From: Marinobacter shengliensis
Lineage (GTDB): Bacteria; Pseudomonadota; Gammaproteobacteria; Pseudomonadales; Oleiphilaceae
Reading direction: 5' to 3'
Length of the DNA stretch: 64,000 nt
Assembly (NCBI RefSeq): GCF_003007715.1
Contig: NZ_PXNO01000023.1
Span: 248,001-312,000 of the forward strand
Below are positions 34,651-41,743 of the stretch, one piece after another. Made by a program: the position numbers and the translations under genes. The notes below the pieces were generated by a model. The model ran no database searches. It had not been told where the DNA came from and saw only the letters and a list, made by a program, of their open reading frames with translations. The stretch's first letter is position 1. Each line of letters begins with the position of its first letter.

Positions 34651-35297
34651 CTAGTTCCGCCATCGAGGTGTTGCTCGTAGCACGTCGCATCGCCAACCGC
34701 GCGAAGGATGAAGGCGTGCTCTTTGAGGAGAAACACCCACGTGCTACCTGTGAGCATATGGGAGCCGTTCTTGCGGATTCGGTGCTACAGGCAGGGCTTA
34801 ATTACACGACGGTTGTGCGCCCACGGGTACTAGCCATTCTTAGGGGGCACCCGGATCGCCACACTATTTCCTCATTGGTCTCGTTGATTCAGAGCGGTCA
34901 GGCCGGTGCATTCTTGAATTGGCGTCATCACCAGAAGGTGAGGCGTTTCGAGGAACTAGTAACATTTTTACAGAAATGGGGAGTCGAGGATGTGCACGAT
35001 TTGTGTGCGTGTTTGGCATCCGAAGAGTTCTGCAATGCTGTTCAAACCGTCAGAGGTATCGGCCCTAAGACCGTAGATTATATGGCGTGCCTTGTCGGCG
35101 TTGACTCCGTTGCAGTTGACCGCCACGTTCGTACTTTCGCAAAAACTGTTGGTGTTGAGAATGATGACTACCACTTTCTGCGTGCGTCATTTTGCTGTGC
35201 TGCTGATCTCCTATCACTTCCACGCCGGGAGTTTGACGCCTGGCTCTGGCGTCGGGCCGCAGAGCCGACTCGGACGCAGTTGGCTCTAGTAGTCTAG
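34647..35297 (+). CDS. HhH-GPD-type DNA glycosylase-like protein
   Basis: 216 residues. The helix-hairpin-helix and catalytic region reads VRGIGPKTVDYM ... SVAVDRHVRTFA: the Lys of GPKT aligns with the lyase lysine of endonuclease III/OGG1, and the Asp of AVDRH with the catalytic aspartate, so a bifunctional glycosylase/lyase is possible. No iron-sulfur cysteine loop is present. OGG-like proteins accompany QueC-like genes in type IV CBASS. Last gene of the four-gene overlapping cluster; a REP-like unit follows 20 bp later. Confidence 0.82.
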   Translation: MTSSAIEVLLVARRIANRAKDEGVLFEEKHPRATCEHMGAVLADSVLQAGLNYTTVVRPRVLAILRGHPDRHTISSLVSLIQSGQAGAFLNWRHHQKVRRFEELVTFLQKWGVEDVHDLCACLASEEFCNAVQTVRGIGPKTVDYMACLVGVDSVAVDRHVRTFAKTVGVENDDYHFLRASFCCAADLLSLPRREFDAWLWRRAAEPTRTQLALVV

Positions 35298-35315
35298 AGC
35301 CATTCGGAAAACCTG

Positions 35316-35343
35316 CGGAAAACCGGAACAGATTTATTTTCAC
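35316..35343 (+). repeat. REP-like unit left of the RAYT gene
   Basis: GGAAAACCGGAACAGATTTA begins here. It is the left-hand partner of the inverted copy at 36147 and flanks the transposase pseudogene in the way REP units flank RAYT genes. Confidence 0.65.
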
Positions 35344-35460
35344 GGCTTCTTTGAAGGTTCAGAGCTAATCTGAGTCACTATCAACCCTCTCCACACTTCG
35401 GTTAATACTGGTTGCCGGCCCGCAGAACGGATTCTGTGGTTTAAAAGCAAGGAGGTGCGT

Positions 35461-36154
35461 ATGCCAAGGCAGGCCAGGGTGATTGTGCCCGGTTTTCCCC
35501 ACCATATTGTCCAACGCGGTCATAACCGCCAACCTGTGTTCGTAGAGCGCCGCGACTTTGAGTACTACCTCGCAAACCATTCAGGAATGGAAGCAGGTCT
35601 ATGAGCTGGAGGTGTTCAGCTATTGCCTGATGACGAACCATGTTCATCTAGTCGTTCAGGCAAACGACAATCCGACCGCAATCCCTCAACTGATGAGGCG
35701 TCTGGCTAGGCGTCAAACGCGCTTTGTAAATTCCCTCGAAAAACGCAGTGGTTCTCTCAGGGAAGGTCGCTACAAGATTAGCCCGATTGATACTGATGCC
35801 TACCTGTTGGCTTGTTGTCGCTATGTGGAGCTCAACCCTGTTAAAGCAGGGATGGTGGATAAACCTGAGTTGTATGAGTGGTCGAGCTATTGTGCACGGG
35901 TCGGGGTGTCACATTGCCAATGGCTGGATGAACCCGACACCTTTCGGGCACTGGCAGGCAGTCACCAGATGAAAATTGAAGCCTATCGGAAGTTTGTTGA
36001 GCAGGAAGATGCTTCGTCGTCAGATGAATTGATTTGTACTGCAATCAATAGCAATAAACTGACCGGCGGCAACAAGCTCGTGGATGAAATTGAAAACCGT
36101 ATCGGTATCAGAGTTGAAACTCGTAAGCGCGGAAGGCCTGCATCTAAAAAATAG
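35461..36154 (+). pseudogene. RAYT-type Y1 transposase, single-base frameshift
   Basis: Starts MPRQARVIVPGFPHHIVQRG with AAGGAGG upstream and reads correctly to YYLAN (35577). The frame then shifts: continuing in the original frame gives a stop at 35602, while the family sequence resumes as IQEWKQVYELEVFSYCLMTNHVHL in the next frame. Removing one base at about 35578 restores a full-length protein of about 230 residues ending GRPASKK. The HUH motif (NHVHLVV) and the catalytic Tyr region (CCRYVELNPVKAG) are intact. These enzymes move REP sequences, and REP-like units flank this one. A recent mutation or a sequencing error would both explain it. Confidence 0.85.
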
Positions 36155-36172
36155 ATCTGTCCCGGTTTTCGC
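36147..36172 (-). repeat. REP-like unit right of the RAYT gene (inverted)
   Basis: Read on the minus strand, GCGAAAACCGGGACAGATCT starts here; it is the inverted counterpart of the unit at 35316, overlapping the last codons of the transposase gene. Confidence 0.65.
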
Positions 36173-36543
36173 GAGTGATGTTAGCAGAAGTCGAGCAGAG
36201 AAGGCCGGGACACCCATCAGAAATAAGTCCGTTCATGGTGCTCGTTGAGGTGGCTTTAGCCGAAGCCCCAGAAACCATCGGTGCTAGTTCGTGCGCAGGT
36301 GGATGCAGATTTGGTGGTTCGCCAACGAGCTATGACAGGCTCTTGGGCATCGTCTTCTCAGTATCGAATTAATAATATTGATACCCGATCTCAAATATCT
36401 AGCGGTCTAAGGGCATAGTTGGCCATGGAGTGGCTCGATCAACTATTCTTAGGGTCATACTATTGGCGGTTCGAAGAGCTAGTATATTCAAATGGTGTTG
36501 ATGAACCAAAACGCTGCGGGCGGGTGTGGTGGGAGGAATAGGA
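36173..36543. other. gene-free stretch in the island
   Basis: About 370 bp with no convincing coding frame on either strand. It contains an AT-rich imperfect inverted repeat (GTATCGAATTA / TAATATTGATAC, 36361-36384), possibly a regulatory site for the following small gene. No tRNA or att-like sequence seen. Confidence 0.4.
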
Positions 36544-36912
36544 ATGTTCGATTCACTTAAAAAGCGATCTGCTCAGGCGAGAATTGAGGAAGAGCGATTC
36601 TACGCAAAAGTGATCGAAGAGTACGAGAATGGCGTCGTCCGCCATGGCCTATATGCAAAAGCGATAGAAAAATCTGGCGGGAACCCAGAAAAAACGAAAG
36701 CACTTTACATACAGTTCCGAGTACGATCACTTAAAGACGAATCAGAATTGAGTCACGAGTCTGATTTTGGTCGCAAGATAGATACTGATGCTTATTCGAA
36801 GGCTGCACGGATAGCCGACGCACAAGACCAAGCATGGAGCCCCCTTTTCCATATTTTACTATGGGTAATAGTGCCTTTGGTTCTGGTAATTCTTTTCAAT
36901 AATCTCGACTAA
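36544..36912 (+). CDS. hypothetical C-tail-anchored membrane protein
   Basis: 122 residues from ATG 36544 (MFDSLKKRSAQAR), with GGAGGAATAGGA immediately upstream. A soluble, highly charged helical N-terminal part (about 1-95) is followed by one hydrophobic segment near the C terminus (LFHILLWVIVPLVLVILF) and a short polar end, the layout of a tail-anchored inner-membrane protein. Family not recognised. Confidence 0.62.
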   Translation: MFDSLKKRSAQARIEEERFYAKVIEEYENGVVRHGLYAKAIEKSGGNPEKTKALYIQFRVRSLKDESELSHESDFGRKIDTDAYSKAARIADAQDQAWSPLFHILLWVIVPLVLVILFNNLD

Positions 36913-36997
36913 GAAAACGGTGACAGATTTATTTTTCTGTCCGGCGGTAACAAGTTCAAGGATGAACTTGGCAAAATAGACCCGTCCCGGTTTTGCT
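36912..36997. repeat. inverted pair of REP-like units (REPIN-like)
   Basis: GAAAACGGTGACAGATTTAT (from 36913) and, inverted, GCAAAACCGGGACGGGTCTA (minus strand, from 36996) enclose a short hairpin AAGTTCA-AGGA-TGAACTT (36952-36969). The whole is about 85 bp and has the structure of a non-autonomous palindromic element mobilised by RAYT transposases. Confidence 0.68.
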
Positions 36998-37047
36998 AAG
37001 ATCATGATTCCAGGCTCCTGAGTAAATAGCGCAGACACAGAGGCAGC

Positions 37048-37542
37048 ATGAAGTATTTCGCTTACGGCTCGAACATGTCACTCCTCAGATTAAGAGCGAG
37101 GGTTCCAAGCGCGGAGCGAATCGGTAGGTTCACACTCGTTGAGCATTCCCTTCGGTTTCATAAGTGGAGCAGGAAAGACCAATCCGCCAAATGCGACGCA
37201 CTGTTTACTGGCAATCCGAAGGACGTCGTCATCGGCGCACTGTTTGAGATACCGCGCAGCGAGAAAGGCCCGCTGGACAGGGCTGAGGGTTTGGGCTTCG
37301 GTTACGATGAAAAGCAGGTCACGGTTACGGATGCTCTTGGGAATGCCGTTGACGCTTTCACCTACTGCGCAACGTCAACGGATCCATCTTTGCTGCCTTA
37401 TTCGTGGTATTTGAATCACGTTATCGTTGGTGCGAAAGAAACCGGCGTTCCCGCTGACTACCTCGCTGCTATTTCAGCCACGCCAAGCCAGGAAGACCCT
37501 GATCGAAAACGGGATGCGAGAGAACGGGCCATCTACGATTAA
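37048..37542 (+). CDS. gamma-glutamylcyclotransferase-fold protein
   Basis: 164 residues. MKYFAYGSNMSLLRLRAR carries the YGSN substrate-binding loop, and the Glu of DRAEGLGFGY is in the catalytic position of the family, which forms 5-oxoproline from gamma-glutamyl amines or amino acids. The precise substrate is unknown. A good ribosome binding site is not evident (GAGGCAGC just upstream). Last gene of the island before the core-like block. Confidence 0.82.
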   Translation: MKYFAYGSNMSLLRLRARVPSAERIGRFTLVEHSLRFHKWSRKDQSAKCDALFTGNPKDVVIGALFEIPRSEKGPLDRAEGLGFGYDEKQVTVTDALGNAVDAFTYCATSTDPSLLPYSWYLNHVIVGAKETGVPADYLAAISATPSQEDPDRKRDARERAIYD

Positions 37543-37552
37543 AAGCGGTTCG

Positions 37553-37611
37553 CTATGGCTTAATAATAGGATCGCCCGTTGCTTTGACTGCACAGAACCA
37601 GGCAGTCGCCC
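37553..37611 (-). pseudogene. remnant of the 3' end of an aspartoacylase-like gene
   Basis: This 59-bp stretch matches, in the same orientation and at roughly 80% identity, the last codons and downstream bases of the gene at 40703-41743 (matching region 40696-40754). The coding part is frameshifted by an extra base. It forms a degenerate direct repeat about 3.1 kb apart, bracketing the acyl-CoA synthetase and AraC genes. Confidence 0.7.
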
Positions 37612-37639
37612 GCACCAGGAGCCGGTGATGACAGGCCAC

Positions 37640-39478
37640 CTAGAACCGATAGTGTCCGGCCAGAATCGCCTCGTGGATTTCCCTGGTTAATGGCACGTAG
37701 GTGTCGGCTCCGGGGAGCCAGACATAAATGGGATCGGTCACCTGGTGGATATCGAAGCCCGCCTGTTTTAGCGGCGCCTTTTTGTGTTTGAAGGTGCCGG
37801 TTTTCTCAACGTCGTCGCTGATGCGCAGGAAGACGGGAATGGCATAGGCCGGCAAGTCGCGGCGCAGTTCGGCGAGCAGGGCCTGGAAGTCGAAGGCGGC
37901 GATGTCGCAGTTCAGGCGCACGGACGCCATGCCGGCGCGGCCGTTGGTGTGGGGAATCTCTACGCCGTAGGCCACCGTTTCGCTAACGTGGTCACAGCCG
38001 TCCACAATCCGTTCCACCTCGGTCGTGGATACGTTCTCGCCTTTCCAGCGAAAGGTGTCGCCCAGCCGGTCCACGAACTGGGCATGTTTGAATCCGATGT
38101 CCCGCATCAGGTCGCCGGTGTTGAACCAGGCATCGCCCTTCTCGAACACATCGGTCAGGATGCTCTTGCGGGTTTTCTCCGCGTCGGTATATCCGTGGAA
38201 GGGGGTCTTGTCGGTGATCTCGCCGATGAGCAGGCCGGCCTCGCCTTTGCGTACACGAACCATGCGGCCCTTGCGGTCGCGAACGGGAGTCTCGTTTTCC
38301 TGATCGTACTGGACGATGGCGTAAGGAAAAGGGCACATCCCCACCGTGTTGTCGAAATTGAGCAGGTTGGTAAAGCCGATGTTTCCCTCGCTGGAGGCAT
38401 AGAACTCCATAACCCGGGGAATCCCGAAGCGTTGCTTGAAGGATTTCCAGATGGTGGGGCGCAGACCATTACCAACGATCACCCGGACCTGATTGTCGGC
38501 GTCACGAGGGGAGGACGGCTGATCTATCAGGTAGCGGCATAGCTCTCCCACATAGCCGAATGCCGTGGCGCGGTGGTCACGGATGTCCTGCCAGAACCGG
38601 CTCGCGCTGAAGCGCCGGGCGATGACCAGGCCCGCGTTGCCCGCCAGAACCGAACCCCAGCACACCGCCAGGGCCGTGGCGTGGTAGAAAGGCATGCAGA
38701 CGTACATGCGGTCTTCGCTGTTCAGCCGGACGGCGGCAAAACCGAAGGAGCCGTAGGCCTTCATGAATCGGCCGTGATTGAACACCACCGCCTTGGGCAT
38801 GCCGGTGGTGCCCGATGTGTAAATGTAGAAACAGGGGTCGTCCGGGAAGATGGTGTCGACGGTTGCCGGGGATGCATCGGACGCACGTCCGGCCAGCTGC
38901 ATCAGGTTGTGCCAGCCTTCCGGTGCGCTTGCAGGGTGTTTCAGGCCGTCGCTGTCGGCGACGAAATAGCGGTCATCGGCAGTCAGTGAGAGCGTCGATT
39001 CCACATCCTGGTACGCCTCGATCAATTCCTCCCCAATGATCGCCATTTTCGGTTCCACCAGGTTGATGCTGTGGCACAGAACCTTGCCCCGTTGTGAGGT
39101 GTTGACCAGTGCACTGATGGCGCCGATCTTGGCACACCCGGTGATCACCGCGAGGAGTTCGGGGCGGTTCTCAATCATCACGGCAACAGCGTCGCCTTTG
39201 CGGATACCGGCAGACTGCAGGCAGTGGGCAATGCGATTGGTCCATTCGTCAAACTCGCGGTAGCTGATTTCGCGGTCCTCAAAGGCGATGGCGGTACCCT
39301 GCGGGTTTGCGCGCGCACAGTCCTGCAGGCACTTACCGAGCCCCACCGGTTTCGTTTTGTCGGTGGTGTCGCCCACCTTGAGGCCTTTGATCAAACCGGT
39401 CACGCCGGAAACCAGTTGGGGGATTTTGGCTGCGAATTGGGGAAAGCTGATAACGTCCTGTCCGCTCATGACTGGCAC
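37640..39478 (-). CDS. long-chain acyl-CoA synthetase (FATP/FadD6-like)
   Basis: Activates long-chain fatty acids to acyl-CoA through an acyl-AMP intermediate. 612 residues, of the 'very-long-chain/FATP' branch. The AMP-binding motif is YIYTSGTTGMPKAVVFNH, followed by FYASSEGNIGFTN, NTGDLMRDIGFKHAQFVDR and RWKGENVSTTEVE. The family-typical C terminus ends VPLTREIHEAILAGHYRF. The divergent AraC regulator gene lies 114 bp away, so it may control this gene. It fits a lipid- and alkane-using lifestyle together with alkB. Confidence 0.92.
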   Translation of the reverse strand: MPVMSGQDVISFPQFAAKIPQLVSGVTGLIKGLKVGDTTDKTKPVGLGKCLQDCARANPQGTAIAFEDREISYREFDEWTNRIAHCLQSAGIRKGDAVAVMIENRPELLAVITGCAKIGAISALVNTSQRGKVLCHSINLVEPKMAIIGEELIEAYQDVESTLSLTADDRYFVADSDGLKHPASAPEGWHNLMQLAGRASDASPATVDTIFPDDPCFYIYTSGTTGMPKAVVFNHGRFMKAYGSFGFAAVRLNSEDRMYVCMPFYHATALAVCWGSVLAGNAGLVIARRFSASRFWQDIRDHRATAFGYVGELCRYLIDQPSSPRDADNQVRVIVGNGLRPTIWKSFKQRFGIPRVMEFYASSEGNIGFTNLLNFDNTVGMCPFPYAIVQYDQENETPVRDRKGRMVRVRKGEAGLLIGEITDKTPFHGYTDAEKTRKSILTDVFEKGDAWFNTGDLMRDIGFKHAQFVDRLGDTFRWKGENVSTTEVERIVDGCDHVSETVAYGVEIPHTNGRAGMASVRLNCDIAAFDFQALLAELRRDLPAYAIPVFLRISDDVEKTGTFKHKKAPLKQAGFDIHQVTDPIYVWLPGADTYVPLTREIHEAILAGHYRF

Positions 39479-39592
39479 TCCGTTTTACTGTTGTTTTTCA
39501 TTGAACGATCAGCATCAAATGATAGGGGCTGGAGGGCGTTGCGGTAATGGTTTAATGTCACTAATGACTGGCAATTTGTCTCACATGGGATT

Positions 39593-40681
39593 ATGGACTT
39601 GGAAATGGGAATTCAGTCACGCCCCACGGTGTCTTCGGCGCTGGTACTGGACCTTTACGACGGTCTGGTCGAGCAGGGCTTTGCGTTTGCATCGGACCTT
39701 GAAGCCATGGGCACCACACGTGAGGCCTTGCTCGATGTTGACCACCGGCCGCCGGCGACGGTTGTCGAGGCGCTGTGGCAGCTGGCCCATCAACGCGGCG
39801 CGCCTGCCCACATCGGCTTGCTGATCGGTGGTCGCCTGCATGAGGGGGCCAAGGGTGTGCTTTCCAATCTGGCCCTGACCGCAGCGACCCTGCGTGAGGC
39901 GATTTTGTTATTCCTGGAGTACCTACCGGTGATGAGCGAGATCGAGACCATCGAGGCGCAAAATGATCCCCGCGGCCTGAAACTGGTCTATGGCTTTCGG
40001 GACGCGGCTCACAACCACGAGGCCGCCATTGGCCGCAGCATGAGTGCCGGGATCACCTGGGCAAGCTACCTGACTGGTTTGGCCGTGCGCCCCGTTAAGG
40101 CGGGCTTTCGCCAGCGAGAGGTGGCCAGCCCCGAGCCGTACCGCGCTATATTCGGTGAGGACTGCGAGTTTGGTGCCGGGGCGGATTATCTGGTGGTGTC
40201 CAACGAGGATCTGGCGCGGCCTGTGCTCTCATCCAATCAACTGGTGAAGAACATACTCCTGGAAAAAGCGGCGAGCATCCGGGAAACCCTGAGCCGGAAT
40301 GGGAGCGTCTCACAGGCCGTGCAAACGGTGATCGAAGACAACCTGCATCGTGGCGGAGTGACCTCTGCCTTTGTAGCTTCACAGCTCGAGATGAGCCGCC
40401 AGACACTGCACCGCAAGCTGTCGGCGGAGGGGGTGAATTTCACTGTGCTGATGTCTCGTGTTCGCCAGGCGAAGGCCCGATATTACCTGGAAAAGAAGCA
40501 CGGCAACCTGGAGGAGCTGAGTAGGCTGCTTGGCTACAGCGAGCCAAGTGCGTTTTATAAGGCCTTTAAGAGCTGGTTTGACACGACTCCCCGGCATTTA
40601 CGGCCCCGCGGAGACGTGGTTACCGGGTCCGGTCAGCATCAACGGGTTCCGGCGGGCCACCAGCAAGATGACGATTCATAG
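39593..40681 (+). CDS. AraC-family transcriptional regulator (OruR-like)
   Basis: 362 residues: an N-terminal arabinose-binding-like ligand domain (about 20-205) and a C-terminal AraC helix-turn-helix (about 255-345: VASQLEMSRQTLHRKLSAEGVNF and LSRLLGYSEPSAFYKAFKSW). This architecture often regulates fatty-acid or lipid metabolism. It is divergent from the acyl-CoA synthetase gene, the likely target. Confidence 0.9.
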   Translation: MDLEMGIQSRPTVSSALVLDLYDGLVEQGFAFASDLEAMGTTREALLDVDHRPPATVVEALWQLAHQRGAPAHIGLLIGGRLHEGAKGVLSNLALTAATLREAILLFLEYLPVMSEIETIEAQNDPRGLKLVYGFRDAAHNHEAAIGRSMSAGITWASYLTGLAVRPVKAGFRQREVASPEPYRAIFGEDCEFGAGADYLVVSNEDLARPVLSSNQLVKNILLEKAASIRETLSRNGSVSQAVQTVIEDNLHRGGVTSAFVASQLEMSRQTLHRKLSAEGVNFTVLMSRVRQAKARYYLEKKHGNLEELSRLLGYSEPSAFYKAFKSWFDTTPRHLRPRGDVVTGSGQHQRVPAGHQQDDDS

Positions 40682-40702
40682 GCAGCTTCCGTCCACTATG
40701 GT

Positions 40703-41743
40703 TTAAAAAATAGGATCGCCCGTTGCTTTAACGGCATAGAACAGGCAATCGCTCTTCGCAATCACCGGGTTGGTGGTGATCATGAAGGTCTTGAGGGCTT
40801 GGGCGGGGTAGATTCGCCCATCCTTGATTTGAAGCACCTGTTCCATGTTCTCGGTGCGGTTGTGGCTGATCGCCGTGAGCACGTCCAGGCCTTTTTGCCC
40901 AACCCATCCAAGGGGCTCATCCGGCGACACAATCCCGAAGTTGCGGTGTTCGATGTCGGGCGGAAAGGTGAGGTCCGCCTGCCCACTGGGCGTTAACCGG
41001 TACTCGATTGTGGCATCGGGTGCCAACTCCACCCGAATCGGGTTGCGCAGTACCGCAACGTTCCATTCCGCTTTTTCCAGCGAGAGCACGTCTGGTTGTG
41101 AGGCATACCGAACAAGCCCTTCGTACGCCCGTTGGTGCGCGTGATCATCCTGGGCCCCGCCACACTCGATGGTCACGGTGGGGACCTCCTGCTCGGAATA
41201 TTCCATCAGTGCCCCCAGGCGAAGGTCCGTCATGATCAGCCGGTCGGTAAACAGCGACGCCAGCGCTTGGTGGGCAGCGTCGTTGGCGATGGTCACGGCG
41301 AAGGCAGGGCCGGTGCCAGAGGTGTTGTGCACGTCCAGCAGGCACTCGGGGTTGGCTGTCTGAAGCTCGGCCAGCATGGCCTGGGCAATGTCGCCTTCCT
41401 CTCCTTCAAACGGTTCTTTGAAGCACCGGTTCAGGTCACGTCCGCCTGGCACTTGGCGCATCGTCAATGTCGGCGGGATTTTTGCGGGCCGGACGCCGCC
41501 CAGAAGGAACAGCAGGTTGACCTCCGGGGTGTGCTGCTCCAGTAGCCATCGGTGAATCGCGAACAGCCCTGAGGGTTCGTTGCCGTGAAGCAGGGTTGCC
41601 ATGGCCCGGGTCCTGGAAGGGTCGCGGCCAGCAACGCGAACCACCGTGGGCCGTTGCAGCTGGTCCAGCCACTCCAGGGGCGAGCGGCCCAGGGTCTGGG
41701 GTGAGGGGTTGTTGAGATAATCCAGGGTGTTCGAGCGGCTCAT
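40703..41743 (-). CDS. succinylglutamate desuccinylase/aspartoacylase family protein
   Basis: 346 residues from ATG 41743 (MSRSNTLDYLNNPSPQ), which overlaps the stop of the upstream ligase gene as ATGA; more upstream starts would run into that gene. Zinc ligands: LLHGNEPSGLFA (His, Glu) and LLDVHNTSGTGPAF (His), with VTIECGG as the catalytic Glu region. These zinc enzymes remove acyl groups from amino acids. Coupling to a glutamate-cysteine ligase-like gene suggests a shared pathway on an N-acylated or gamma-glutamyl compound, not yet defined. Confidence 0.86.
   Translation of the reverse strand: MSRSNTLDYLNNPSPQTLGRSPLEWLDQLQRPTVVRVAGRDPSRTRAMATLLHGNEPSGLFAIHRWLLEQHTPEVNLLFLLGGVRPAKIPPTLTMRQVPGGRDLNRCFKEPFEGEEGDIAQAMLAELQTANPECLLDVHNTSGTGPAFAVTIANDAAHQALASLFTDRLIMTDLRLGALMEYSEQEVPTVTIECGGAQDDHAHQRAYEGLVRYASQPDVLSLEKAEWNVAVLRNPIRVELAPDATIEYRLTPSGQADLTFPPDIEHRNFGIVSPDEPLGWVGQKGLDVLTAISHNRTENMEQVLQIKDGRIYPAQALKTFMITTNPVIAKSDCLFYAVKATGDPIF

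Noticed and set aside
32313-35297. Ordinary queuosine (queC) biosynthesis operon
   Set aside because: No queD, queE or folE neighbours; the QueC-like protein is short and coupled to a glycosylase and a kinase-transferase fusion, which do not belong to queuosine synthesis.
32313-35297. A complete type IV CBASS or QatABCD system
   Set aside because: No CD-NTase, TGT-like, QatA ATPase or TatD-type gene is present in or next to the cluster.
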